The notes beneath the pieces are model-generated. The model saw only the letters and a list, made by a program, of their open reading frames with translations, did not search any database and was not told the DNA's origin. From Zhongshania aliphaticivorans (lineage in GTDB: Bacteria; Pseudomonadota; Gammaproteobacteria; Pseudomonadales; Spongiibacteraceae): DNA of 64,000 nucleotides. The translations under genes were made by a program, and so were the position numbers. Positions 54,029 to 63,076 of this stretch are shown in pieces (position 1 is the stretch's first letter; every line of letters starts with the position of its first letter). The stretch lies in assembly GCF_902705875.1 (NCBI RefSeq), contig NZ_CACSIK010000001.1:985994-1049993 (forward strand), read 5' to 3'.

Positions 54029-54553
54029 TTTTACTCCGCACCACTTATTATTTTAACCCTATTGGCAGTCTGCTCATGTTTTGTTATCACACAAAGGTTG
54101 TTACTTGCTCATAATATCTAGCGGGAAAGTTTACCGTATTTTCTGTCTTTGGGTGTGTTGGATTTTGAGTGTTTCAATACGGGGTGTTTCTTTATACTCC
54201 CGTATTCCGTGACTTGTAGCGAGATTCTGATGAAGGGTAGTCTGAAGAGACTAATCTAAAGTGCGTAAGTGGTGGTTGGTGCCTGATATCAATCAGGGTG
54301 TTGCTGGTATTTTGATGGAGTAGAGAGTTCAACGCTATGTCTAATCACTGTTTGGTTTTGCGGCTAAATAGCCTAGCCTAGTCTATGCGATCGCATTTAA
54401 TGTCTAATAGACCGCTTTTGACATTGTTCGGAGTGGATTAAGACGTATACACTAATCTGTAAATTTGCAAAATATCATCGGTATTGCGCGGTTAATATGA
54501 TCGTTTAAATGCGTTAGTAGTATATTGGATTACATAATAAAGAGAGAGTGGCT
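54029..54553 (+). other. intergenic region before the F420 operon
   Basis: About 525 bp between divergent genes. AATACGGG (54176-54183) and CCCGTATT (54199-54206) form an 8-bp inverted repeat, possibly an operator. No gene was supported. The region should hold the promoters of the SDR gene and the F420 operon. Confidence 0.4.
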
Positions 54554-55231
54554 ATGACAGAAAGCAAGGCGGTGGTGGCGATTTTAGGTGGTACTGGTGG
54601 TTTAGGCACGGGCTTGGCGCGACGTTGGGCGGAGGCTGGGTATAGCATCATTATTGGCTCGCGCACTCAAGACAAAGCCGAGGTTGCTGCGCAAGCATTA
54701 CGCGACTTAATGAAAACCCGAGGCGTTGCTGAGGTGTCGGTAGCGGCAATGGATAATGTCTCTGCTGCCAAAGCTGCAGATATTGCTGCCTTAACCGTTC
54801 CCTTTGCACATCACGGCGCGACGCTAGAGAGCGTGAAAGAGGCATTGCAGGGGAAGATTTTAATCGACGTTACGGTACCGCTAGTACCGCCAAAAGTTGC
54901 TAGAGTGCAGCTGCCTGCTGAGGGCTCGGCAGGCCAGATTGCTCAAACCATTTTGGGTAAAGGGGTGAATGTGGTGTCTGCATTTCAAAATGTGGCGGCG
55001 GTGCATCTGCAAGACGGTCAAGGAATGGAATGTGATGTGCTGGTATGTGGTGATAATAAAGAAGCGCGCGCTAAAGTCATTGAGCTTGTGGAAGCTGCAG
55101 GCTTGCGAGGATTCCATGCCGGTAGCATTGCCAATTCGGCAGCGGTTGAAGCCATGACATCATTGCTGATATTTGTGAACAAACAATATAAATGTCACGC
55201 GGGTATAAAGTTAACGGGGTTGGATCACTAA
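54554..55231 (+). CDS. NADPH:F420 reductase-like protein (Fno/NpdG family)
   Basis: A 225-residue Rossmann protein. VVAILGGTGGLGTGLARRWAEAGYSIIIGSRTQDKAE is the NADP-binding start typical of F420H2:NADP oxidoreductase. Further segments are DVTVPLVPP and SAFQNVAAVHLQD. Located first in an F420 biosynthesis operon, it probably exchanges hydride between NADP and F420. ATG 54554 is favoured over GTG 54548 because AGAGAG lies upstream of the former. The next gene starts 5 bp after its stop codon. Confidence 0.9.
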   Translation: MTESKAVVAILGGTGGLGTGLARRWAEAGYSIIIGSRTQDKAEVAAQALRDLMKTRGVAEVSVAAMDNVSAAKAADIAALTVPFAHHGATLESVKEALQGKILIDVTVPLVPPKVARVQLPAEGSAGQIAQTILGKGVNVVSAFQNVAAVHLQDGQGMECDVLVCGDNKEARAKVIELVEAAGLRGFHAGSIANSAAVEAMTSLLIFVNKQYKCHAGIKLTGLDH

Positions 55232-55236
55232 TTGGT

Positions 55237-56004
55237 ATGACACCTTCATTAGCGTTTTACACTGTACCAGGTATACCGATGGTTCTTCCTGGTGATGATC
55301 TTGTTGATATTCTATTGGTCGCCTTAAGCACGGCTGACATTGCATTACAGGACGGCGATGTATTGGTGTTGGCTCAGAAAATTGTGTCCAAGGCAGAGAA
55401 TCGTTATGCCTATCTTAAAGACGTGGAGCCTAGTGAAGAAGCTTGTGCGCTGGCGAAAAAGTGCGATAAAGACCCGCGTCATATGCAGCTTTTGCTAAAT
55501 GAGTCTCGAGAAGTGATTCGAGCGCGGCCAGGTGTTGTCATTGTTGAGCATGAACTTGGCTATGTGCATGCCAATGCAGGTATTGATCGTTCTAATATTG
55601 ATAGCGACGATGATAATCCGCGTTTGCTGTTATTGCCAAAAGACCCAGATCGCAGTGCGGCTTTACTAAAATCGTCATTGCAGACGCGACTAGGTGTGGA
55701 GGTCAATATTATTATTAATGACAGCGCTGGTCGAGCTTGGCGCAATGGCACCTTAGGGTTTGCACTGGGTACCGCGGGATTTGAGGCAGTTGAAAATCGA
55801 GTTGGCGAGCTTGATATATACGGTCGGCCACTTGAAGTGACGGAGGTTGCGGTAGCCGATGAACTTGCTGCTGGGGCTTCATTTTTGATGGGACAGGGAA
55901 GTGAGGCGCTTCCTGTTGTATTGATTCGCGGTGCAAATTTACGACCTTCTAGCCAAGGTTCTGCGGGCTTAATTCGTGACCGAGAAAAGGATATGTTTCG
56001 CTGA
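55237..56004 (+). CDS. cofE: coenzyme F420 gamma-glutamyl ligase
   Basis: A 255-residue CofE protein that adds glutamates to F420-0. Typical segments are DGDVLVLAQKIVSKAE (about 39-54), HELGYVHANAGIDRSNI, NDSAGRAWRNGTLGFALG and VADELAAGASFLMGQGSE. It lacks the extra C-terminal nitroreductase-like domain of actinobacterial FbiB. ATG 55237 is used, since frame extension upstream overlaps the previous gene. Its stop codon shares one base with cofD. Confidence 0.94.
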   Translation: MTPSLAFYTVPGIPMVLPGDDLVDILLVALSTADIALQDGDVLVLAQKIVSKAENRYAYLKDVEPSEEACALAKKCDKDPRHMQLLLNESREVIRARPGVVIVEHELGYVHANAGIDRSNIDSDDDNPRLLLLPKDPDRSAALLKSSLQTRLGVEVNIIINDSAGRAWRNGTLGFALGTAGFEAVENRVGELDIYGRPLEVTEVAVADELAAGASFLMGQGSEALPVVLIRGANLRPSSQGSAGLIRDREKDMFR

Positions 56005-56993
56005 TGTCGACAATTAGTAAATCGCAATCGTCGCGCTTTGGCGGGAATGTTCTGGCATTAAGTGGTGGGGTTGGCGGTGCTAAATTGTGTCGTGGGCTGG
56101 CAGAAGTTCTATTACCAGAACAACTTACGATTGTCGCAAATACCGGTGATGATTTTGATTATTGGGATTTGCGTATTTGCCCAGATTTAGACTCGGTAAT
56201 GTATGCGCTAGCCGATTTAAATGATGAGGGCCGAGGCTGGGGCTTGCGGGATGAAACCTGGCTTACCCTATCGTCGATGCGAAAATTAGGGGGGGACGAT
56301 TGGTTTCAAATTGGTGATCGAGATCTTGCGACTCACCTTTTGCGGACGCAATGTTTAAAAGCTGGCCAGTCGTTATCGGCAGCTACCAAAAAAATGACAA
56401 CAGGGTTAGGCATTAAACATAACCTGCTACCTATGTCAGAGCAAACGGTGGCAACCAAAGTGCTAACGGACCAAGGCTATTTAGATTTTCAGCACTATTT
56501 TGTGCGGGAGCAATGTCGTCCAGAAGTGCTGGGGCTGCATTTTGACGGCGTAGAAAGTGCGGCGTTGAATCCGCTAGTGAGCAATATATTAGGTGATGAT
56601 TCTCTGGCAGCGATAGTTATTTGCCCGTCTAATCCTTTTGTAAGCATTGATCCTATTTTGAATTTGCCAAATTGCAGGGCCTTATTAAAAGACGCCGCCG
56701 CGCCGGTTATTGCAGTGTCTCCGATCATTGCAGGCCGAGCCGTCAAAGGGCCCGCAGCAAAAATGATGCAAGAACTCAATATGCCGGCGACGGCTTTAGC
56801 CGTTGCCACTTATTATGGCGATTTACTGGATGGCTTTGTATTGGACGAAGCTGATGCCCATTACCTAGATGATATAAAGGCCTTGGGAATAAAAGCGTGT
56901 GTTGTTCCAACCTTGATGACAGACATGAAAAGTAAGGTCGAGCTTGCGGATGCTGTTTTAGCCTTTGCAACAAACAGTGCGATATCAGCTTGA
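56004..56993 (+). CDS. cofD: F420 transferase (2-phospho-L-lactate/phosphoenolpyruvyl transferase)
   Basis: A 329-residue CofD/FbiA. The phosphate-binding segment ALSGGVGGAKL (17-27), NTGDDFDYWDL and CPSNPFVSIDPIL are diagnostic. It joins the activated side chain from CofC to Fo, giving dehydro-F420-0 or F420-0. It starts at the TGATG overlap with cofE. The following 69-bp gap before cofC shows no terminator. Confidence 0.94.
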   Translation: MSTISKSQSSRFGGNVLALSGGVGGAKLCRGLAEVLLPEQLTIVANTGDDFDYWDLRICPDLDSVMYALADLNDEGRGWGLRDETWLTLSSMRKLGGDDWFQIGDRDLATHLLRTQCLKAGQSLSAATKKMTTGLGIKHNLLPMSEQTVATKVLTDQGYLDFQHYFVREQCRPEVLGLHFDGVESAALNPLVSNILGDDSLAAIVICPSNPFVSIDPILNLPNCRALLKDAAAPVIAVSPIIAGRAVKGPAAKMMQELNMPATALAVATYYGDLLDGFVLDEADAHYLDDIKALGIKACVVPTLMTDMKSKVELADAVLAFATNSAISA

Positions 56994-57062
56994 AGAAGCT
57001 CAATCTAGCGATGAGTTAAAACGATAATTAATAAAAGTAAACGGACAGAAGCGTATAACACT

Positions 57063-57809
57063 ATGTGGGCACTATTGCCGTTAAAAGATTTTGTGCAGGC
57101 TAAACAGCGTCTAGCCGGTAGTCTAACTGTGTCTGAGCGGCGTGGCTTATTTCATGCCATGGTGGAGGATGTGCTAACTATTTTGGTGGCACACCCAGGC
57201 TTAACGCGTATTGTTGTGGTTTCAGATGATCCTGCCGCACAATTATTGGCAGAGCACTATGAAGTGGATTGTTGGTCTGAGCGTGATTTAAATGCCAGAG
57301 GCTTAAATGATGTTGTTACTGCGGCATTGCATAGAGTGGCTGATTTAACTAAAGATAATCTGACTAACAACACTGCCGCAATGGTGGTGCACGGTGATTT
57401 ACCCTTGTTGAGTGGGCAAGAGCTAACAAGTTTGATTGGCCGGCATGCTGAGCTCATGTTAGAGCACCCTTCAGCGGTCAGTATTGCCACTGACCGCCAT
57501 GGTCAGGGCAGTAATATTTTAGTGTGTGATCCCGCTAACATTCCTCGTTTTGCTTATGGCAGCGAAAGCCGTATTGCCCATTACAACGCGGCGATGGCAA
57601 TGGGTTTGCCTGCGCAGGTCATTAACCTGCCGGGAATAGCGCAGGACATTGATATCCGAGAAGATCTACAACGTTTGCTGGCTACGCCAGTTAACTCATC
57701 AGCTAAGCACACTTTGTTATATTTACAGCAAGCAGGTGTAGCTCAGCGCTTACAACAATTAGATGGTAATGCCGCCAATATTTCGCCACAAGCTTGGAGT
57801 GTAAGTTAA
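57063..57809 (+). CDS. cofC: F420 guanylyltransferase
   Basis: A 248-residue nucleotidyltransferase of the CofC/FbiD family. It uses GTP with 2-phospholactate, phosphoenolpyruvate or 3-phosphoglycerate; which one cannot be read from the sequence here. LLPLKDFVQAKQRLAGSL (4-21), VVSDDPAAQ, HGDLPLLS and the segment ATDRHGQGSNIL are the family marks. Its stop codon precedes the next ATG by 2 bp. Confidence 0.93.
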   Translation: MWALLPLKDFVQAKQRLAGSLTVSERRGLFHAMVEDVLTILVAHPGLTRIVVVSDDPAAQLLAEHYEVDCWSERDLNARGLNDVVTAALHRVADLTKDNLTNNTAAMVVHGDLPLLSGQELTSLIGRHAELMLEHPSAVSIATDRHGQGSNILVCDPANIPRFAYGSESRIAHYNAAMAMGLPAQVINLPGIAQDIDIREDLQRLLATPVNSSAKHTLLYLQQAGVAQRLQQLDGNAANISPQAWSVS

Positions 57810-57811
57810 GC

Positions 57812-60277
57812 ATGTTAGACGCGATTATCGAAAATATACCTCAGGATGGGCTTGGTAGTGAGCAGGCATTGTTATTGGCAGACATAACCGAGACTGAGCT
57901 GTTAATGGCTGCGGCAACCACCTTGCGTGACCGCGGTTTTTACAATGGTATTAGTTATTCTCGTAAAGTATTTATACCGCTAACCCATTTATGTCGCGAT
58001 GTATGTCACTACTGTACTTTTGCTAAAACACCTAAAAAAATAGAGCAAGCGTATCTGCCCGTTGAACAGGTTTTGGCGCAGGTAAAAGTAGCTGAAAGTA
58101 TGGGCTGCAAAGAGGCGCTGTTTACCTTAGGTGAGAAACCTGAATTGCGCTATAAAGCCGCCAGAGATGCACTAGAAGAAATGGGCTTTAGTAGCACCTT
58201 AGAATATTTAGCGCATGTGGCGAGCAGGGTGTTAGAAGAAACCAATGTGCTGCCACATATAAATGCAGGCTGTATGGATGAGGCAGAAATTGCCATGTTG
58301 CGACCCGTTTCGGCGTCCATGGGGATTATGCTTGAGTCTGCATCTAAACGCTTATGTGAAAAAGGGATGCCGCATTATGGATCGCCCGATAAAGACCCAG
58401 AGCTGCGCTTAGAGACGATTGCGCGGGCTGGGCAAGCAAAGGTGCCATTCACCTCTGGAATCTTAATTGGGATTGGTGAAACCCGTCGTGAGCGCGTAAT
58501 GTCATTACTCGCATTGCGAGATTTACATAAAACTTATGGTCATATTCAAGAAATAATAATTCAAAATTTTAGAGCCAAGCCCAATACCAAAATGGCCTTG
58601 GCGCCAGAGCCGGATCTGAATGAATTATTGTGGACTATCGCGGTGGCACGATTAATCTTTGGCGCACAGATGAGTATACAAGCACCGCCAAACTTAAGCC
58701 CTGGGGTACTTCCACAACTGCTTGCCGCCGGCTTAAATGATTGGGGTGGCGTGTCACCGCTAAGTCCGGATTTTGTTAACCCAGAAGCACCGTGGCCGCA
58801 TTTAGAAACCTTGGCCAATGAAACTGCGATTGCGGGTAAATATTTGCATGAGCGTTTAACCATTTATCCTCGCTATGTGCGGGATTACACCCGTTGGTTA
58901 GATCCAGCTCTGCATACTAAAGTATTGCACTATAGTGATGGGCAAGGCTTGCCGAAAGAAGATCGTTGGGTGGCGGGGCAAAATGTGGATGCACCGCAAT
59001 TGGATTTAGCCTTGATACAGCAAAATCCTGAATCTATAAAAAGTACATCGGCTGTATCTTCAGATATTAATGTTTTGCTAGAGAGAGCCATGAACGCAGA
59101 AGCGCTGAATGAAAGCGAGATTGTGCGCTTGTTCAGTGCCCGTGGCAGTGATTTTTCTGCAGTCTGCCGCGCAGCAGATGAACTGAGAAAGCGCCGATGT
59201 GGAGATCAAGTTAGTTACGTGGTGACACGCAATATTAATTATACCAATGTCTGTTATTTTAAATGCCAGTTCTGTGCCTTTTCTAAAGGCAAGCTAAGTG
59301 AGAACTTGCGTGGTCGACCCTATGATTTATCGGGCGAAGAAATATCGCGGCGCGCGATAGAGGCTTGGCAACGTGGTGCTAGTGAAGTGTGTATGCAGGG
59401 TGGGATACATCCAGAATATACCGGCCAAACCTATCTGGATATCTTGGCAACACTGCGATCTGCGACTCCCGATATGCATATTCATGCGTTTTCGCCGCTG
59501 GAGGTTTGGCAGGGAGCGGAGACCTTAGGTTTAGAGTTAGAACACTATCTGCAGCAGCTTAAAGACGCTGGCCTACATACCTTACCGGGCACTGCTGCCG
59601 AAGTGTTAGATGATGATGTTAGGGCCGTTTTATGCCCAGATAAAATCAATACAGAGCAGTGGTTGGCGGTGATGGCGGCGGCCCATAAAGTCGGGTTGCG
59701 TTCCACGGCAACGATTATGTATGGGCATGTTGATAGTTATTCATCTTGGGCGCGCCATTTACTTGCGGTGCGAGCATTACAAATTAAGACTGGTGGCTTT
59801 ACCGAGTTTGTCCCACTCCCTTTTGTGCCGCCGGAGGCGCCGATATATTTAAAAGGTAAGGCCCGCCGTGGTCCAAGTTTCCGCGAGGCGATATTAATGC
59901 ACGCAGTTGCTAGATTAGTCTTTAACGGTGTTATTGATAATATTCAGGCGTCTTGGGTGAAGATGGGCGAGCAAGGCGTTGAGGCCTTGCTTAATGCTGG
60001 GGTTAATGATCTTGGTGGTACATTGATGAACGAAACGATCACTCGGGCAGCAGGTGCCGTTCACGGCCAAGAGGCTGCGCCCAAGCTGATGGAGGCGCGA
60101 ATTGCCCGTGCGGGGCGTCAGCCGTTTCAGCGGAATACACTCTATGGCGCTGCCGATGCCGCGCAGCGTCAGCGTTCTTACGTGGCTCCCCCTCTGGACG
60201 AGGTCGTTAATACGCCAGCCCACAAATATGAACGAAGTAAACTTAGTCAGAATGATGGATTAATTGCAGCTGGATAA
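57812..60277 (+). CDS. fbiC: FO synthase, fused CofG-CofH radical SAM protein
   Basis: An 821-residue FO synthase. The N-terminal CofG half has the [4Fe-4S] motif CRDVCHYC (about 59-66) in FIPLTHLCRDVCHYCTFAK. The C-terminal CofH half has NYTNVCYFKCQFCAFSKGK. It makes the deazaflavin Fo from tyrosine and a ribityl pyrimidine. Fusion as one chain is the actinobacterial form; here it occurs in a gammaproteobacterial setting. ATG 57812 is used; a TTG at 57794 would overlap cofC. It lies last in the cof block. Confidence 0.95.
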   Translation: MLDAIIENIPQDGLGSEQALLLADITETELLMAAATTLRDRGFYNGISYSRKVFIPLTHLCRDVCHYCTFAKTPKKIEQAYLPVEQVLAQVKVAESMGCKEALFTLGEKPELRYKAARDALEEMGFSSTLEYLAHVASRVLEETNVLPHINAGCMDEAEIAMLRPVSASMGIMLESASKRLCEKGMPHYGSPDKDPELRLETIARAGQAKVPFTSGILIGIGETRRERVMSLLALRDLHKTYGHIQEIIIQNFRAKPNTKMALAPEPDLNELLWTIAVARLIFGAQMSIQAPPNLSPGVLPQLLAAGLNDWGGVSPLSPDFVNPEAPWPHLETLANETAIAGKYLHERLTIYPRYVRDYTRWLDPALHTKVLHYSDGQGLPKEDRWVAGQNVDAPQLDLALIQQNPESIKSTSAVSSDINVLLERAMNAEALNESEIVRLFSARGSDFSAVCRAADELRKRRCGDQVSYVVTRNINYTNVCYFKCQFCAFSKGKLSENLRGRPYDLSGEEISRRAIEAWQRGASEVCMQGGIHPEYTGQTYLDILATLRSATPDMHIHAFSPLEVWQGAETLGLELEHYLQQLKDAGLHTLPGTAAEVLDDDVRAVLCPDKINTEQWLAVMAAAHKVGLRSTATIMYGHVDSYSSWARHLLAVRALQIKTGGFTEFVPLPFVPPEAPIYLKGKARRGPSFREAILMHAVARLVFNGVIDNIQASWVKMGEQGVEALLNAGVNDLGGTLMNETITRAAGAVHGQEAAPKLMEARIARAGRQPFQRNTLYGAADAAQRQRSYVAPPLDEVVNTPAHKYERSKLSQNDGLIAAG

Positions 60278-60305
60278 ATCAACACAACAATAATAAGGAT
60301 GGCAT

Positions 60306-61067
60306 GTGGGCGTATTTGCATTAACGGGAAGTGCTACCGGTATTGGTGCCGCTATCAAGACGCAGCTTCGTGATAATGGTCATCAAGTGATCGTGGTGGA
60401 TCTTGCCGAGGGCGATATTTGTGCGGATCTCTCGGCCTTGGCTGGACGTCAAAAAGCCATTGATGGCATAAGAGCACTTGCGCCAGATGGCCTGGATGGG
60501 TTTATACCCTGTGCTGGCTTGGGGCCGTCGGTTCGTCCTCTGTCATTAATTCCCCAAGTTAATTATTTTGCTGCGGTAGCCATGACGGAGGGCCTTTTAG
60601 ATTTATTGCTAGGGCGCAAAGGCAGTGTCGTCATGATCGCCTCTAATTCTGCGGCCATGGTGGGGCATGATGAGTATGTGGAGCTCATGTTGAATGATCA
60701 GGAGCTTGAGGCATGTGGTTATATTGGTGATAAGGACGGCCACAGCGCCTATGCCGGATCAAAGCATGCTCTGAGCTGTTGGTTGCGTCGCAATGCCCCC
60801 GAGTATGCCCGGCAAGGCGTGCGCATTAATGCGGTTGCCCCTGGTATTATCAACACCCCATTAAGCGATAAAGTACTTGCAGACAAGGATTTGGGTGCCG
60901 TCATGAAGGATTTTGGTGACAGCGTTCCGCTGGGGAAAACCGGTGAGCCAGAACAGATCGCTGATGTGGTGTGTTTTATACTGAGTCGCAAAGCAAGTTT
61001 TATGGCAGGCTCTATTGTGTTTGTTGATGGCGGGCATGATGCAATGTTAAGGCCTGACCAGTTTTAA
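60306..61067 (+). CDS. short-chain dehydrogenase downstream of the F420 genes
   Basis: A 253-residue SDR resembling 3-alpha-hydroxysteroid dehydrogenase-type enzymes. TGSATGIG (7-14) and YAGSK near 148-152 are present. A loop VELMLNDQELEACGYIG is inserted before the catalytic Tyr. GTG 60306 is the start, with AAGGA about 9 nt upstream. Same direction as the F420 operon with 28 bp spacing, so co-transcribed; it may use or supply the reduced cofactor, though SDRs usually use NAD(P). Confidence 0.85.
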   Translation: MGVFALTGSATGIGAAIKTQLRDNGHQVIVVDLAEGDICADLSALAGRQKAIDGIRALAPDGLDGFIPCAGLGPSVRPLSLIPQVNYFAAVAMTEGLLDLLLGRKGSVVMIASNSAAMVGHDEYVELMLNDQELEACGYIGDKDGHSAYAGSKHALSCWLRRNAPEYARQGVRINAVAPGIINTPLSDKVLADKDLGAVMKDFGDSVPLGKTGEPEQIADVVCFILSRKASFMAGSIVFVDGGHDAMLRPDQF

Positions 61068-61069
61068 TC

Positions 61070-61104
61070 AGCACTTAACGCTGTTGATAGTGGCGTTAAG
61101 TGCT
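61070..61104. terminator. hairpin between convergent genes
   Basis: AGCACTTAACGC (61070-61081) and GCGTTAAGTGCT (61093-61104) are perfect 12-bp arms. It serves the SDR gene and overlaps the stop of the next gene on the other strand. Confidence 0.65.
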
Positions 61105-61318
61105 AGTGCCATCCCATTTTCCATTGGCTGTTATTTTTTAAGCTTTGCCATTGTATTTCAAACTCTCGCTTGCTCATCACCGCTTCCATAAGACAGTACA
61201 CAACGGCACCCTCTTCATTAAACTCAATATCGCTCACAAGGAAATGTTTTTCTTTGTGCTGTGGCTGTGTGGCTGTCCATTTGCTATTTAGGAGCTTCTT
61301 CGGGTTAAAGGTATTCAT
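61103..61318 (-). CDS. TIGR02450-family Trp-rich protein
   Basis: A 71-residue protein with the conserved pattern NPKKLLNSKWTA, KEKHFLVSDIEFNEEG and EIQWQSLKNNSQWKMGW. The family is common in gammaproteobacteria and its function is unknown. Four tryptophans are present. Its 3' end overlaps the convergent hairpin. Confidence 0.9.
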   Translation of the reverse strand: MNTFNPKKLLNSKWTATQPQHKEKHFLVSDIEFNEEGAVVYCLMEAVMSKREFEIQWQSLKNNSQWKMGWH

Positions 61319-61478
61319 AATTACGTTGTTGCCTAAATGTCTGTTGATGATTTTTGTACGGTGTTTTCGTAGTTCTGGATGATAGTTATAGGCTGGGTTG
61401 CCGGTTTGGAAATGAACACTGATATTTTGTTAAACTCATCTGGCAGCCTGTTTTAGTGCCTGCAATATAGGAGTGTGC

Positions 61479-62363
61479 ATGTCACTGATTTCCCCCCTTA
61501 TCCCCATCATCTTACCGGTTATTTTGTGTGCAGCCATTGGTGTGGTTTGGGTCCGCTGTCGCCAACCTTTTGATCATGAGTTTGTTCGCCGCATTGTATT
61601 GTGGGTGGGTGTTCCCGCGCTTATTGTGGGGACATTAGGGTCAACGGTCATTTCAGTTGAGCTATTTAAACAGGTATTGCTTGCCACAACCTGTATGCTG
61701 GTATTCACATCCATCTTTGCCATTATTGCCTGCTGGGTACTACGGATTGAACCACGCAATTTTGTGATGCCATTGGTATTTGGCAATTTTGGTAATATGG
61801 GTTTGCCCTTGTGTGTTTTCGCTTTTGGTCAGGAAGGCTTGGCAATTGGCTTGGCGGTATTTTTAACAACGACCATCGCGCATTTTTCGTTTGGCGTTGC
61901 GGTGTTAAGTGGCAAGGCAGTGTTCAAAAGTGTTTTTGGTTCTCCCATTATTTATGCTGGGATTATCGCCTGCCTACTTATTTTTAATCACTGGGACTTG
62001 CCGCTGTCATTACAAAATACCTTGGGCTTACTGGGTGGGCTGTCAATTCCGCTGATGTTAATTACCCTTGGCGTGTCCTTGAACTCGCTTAAATTACATC
62101 AGGTGGGAAAATCTGCGGGGCTGGGTGTATTGCGCTTGCTCGTGGGTTTAGCCGGCGGCTTTGCGTCGGTATATTTTTTGGATATCGACGGTTTGGAGCG
62201 CAAAGTCATCTTGTTGCAGTCCGCTACGCCTGTGGCGGTATTCAATTATTTATTGGCTATCCAATACCGGCGTGCGCCAGATGTGGTGGCGGGCATGGTT
62301 GTGAGCTCTACGTTGCTTAGTTTTTTTAGTATTCCTGTGTTGCTCTATTTTCTTGGTGTTTGA
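61479..62363 (+). CDS. AEC-family membrane transporter
   Basis: A 294-residue auxin-efflux-carrier type transporter with about ten membrane segments. FGNFGNMGLPLCVFAFG (about 101-117) is the signature of the family. ATG 61479 follows GGAG (61469-61472); an in-frame GTG at 61473 would add two residues. The substrate is not evident; family members export or import organic acids. It ends at a strong bidirectional terminator. Confidence 0.88.
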   Translation: MSLISPLIPIILPVILCAAIGVVWVRCRQPFDHEFVRRIVLWVGVPALIVGTLGSTVISVELFKQVLLATTCMLVFTSIFAIIACWVLRIEPRNFVMPLVFGNFGNMGLPLCVFAFGQEGLAIGLAVFLTTTIAHFSFGVAVLSGKAVFKSVFGSPIIYAGIIACLLIFNHWDLPLSLQNTLGLLGGLSIPLMLITLGVSLNSLKLHQVGKSAGLGVLRLLVGLAGGFASVYFLDIDGLERKVILLQSATPVAVFNYLLAIQYRRAPDVVAGMVVSSTLLSFFSIPVLLYFLGV

Positions 62364-62367
62364 TGCC

Positions 62368-62394
62368 TTAAGGGCCAGTTTTACTGGCCCTTAA
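62368..62394. terminator. bidirectional terminator
   Basis: TTAAGGGCCAGT (62368-62379) and ACTGGCCCTTAA (62383-62394) pair perfectly around TTT, between two convergent genes. Confidence 0.88.
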
Positions 62395-62410
62395 CACCAT
62401 GGTAGTGAAC

Positions 62411-62896
62411 TCAGCGAACAATGATTTTCTTTTTGGCGCGTTTAATTTCGTCTTCCAATCGTTGATAAATGGCTTTTACATCTATGTCGCCACCCACCGC
62501 TGCGCGACTAGATATTTGGGTGACGGGAAAAATGGCTTCATCTTTGAAGGGAATTTCAAGAGCGCGGCTACGCCCCAATCTATCGCTATAAATTACCCAC
62601 TTAAGATGGTGCTCTTTACGGAGGTATTCGCCCATTACCATACCCATTGCCTGCAGAAGGCGGGTTTGATCACCCTTAACAAGCTTGCGATCCAGCATGG
62701 TTTGTATGAGTCGTAGGTCATTGTCACGGCTTTCGCCGAAGCTACGGCCCAGCTCAATGCGGCTAAGATCGTTGAGTTCGCGCTGACTTTCACTCATGTA
62801 TTGCTCATCTAGCGGTGTCATCGGGATTGTACGCCAAGGATCAGCTATACTCAGCGGCGCTAAAATGGCCAATATGATGATAGTTAGGAAACGCAT
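62411..62896 (-). CDS. secreted DUF3806-like protein
   Basis: A 161-residue protein with a signal peptide (MRFLTIIILAILAPLSIA). The mature part has LGRSFGESRDNDLRLIQTMLDRK and MGMVMGEYLRKEHHLKWVIYSDRLGRSRAL, as in DUF3806 proteins of gammaproteobacteria. It probably stays in the periplasm; function unknown. The C-terminus is rich in lysine. Confidence 0.8.
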   Translation of the reverse strand: MRFLTIIILAILAPLSIADPWRTIPMTPLDEQYMSESQRELNDLSRIELGRSFGESRDNDLRLIQTMLDRKLVKGDQTRLLQAMGMVMGEYLRKEHHLKWVIYSDRLGRSRALEIPFKDEAIFPVTQISSRAAVGGDIDVKAIYQRLEDEIKRAKKKIIVR

Positions 62897-63076
62897 TGGG
62901 TTTTCTCCTGTCTCAGCAGAGCAAAACGTGGCTTTATACCAGTGATTTGACTGTGCTTATAGTAATTCGTTTCGCGAAAGTAGATAAGCGTAACGGGTTT
63001 ACATTGATTTGTCCCTTGAGCTGCGTGGCACTGGCCAGTACCATTAGCGGCTTGCACCAAATTTGGAGATACCGGC

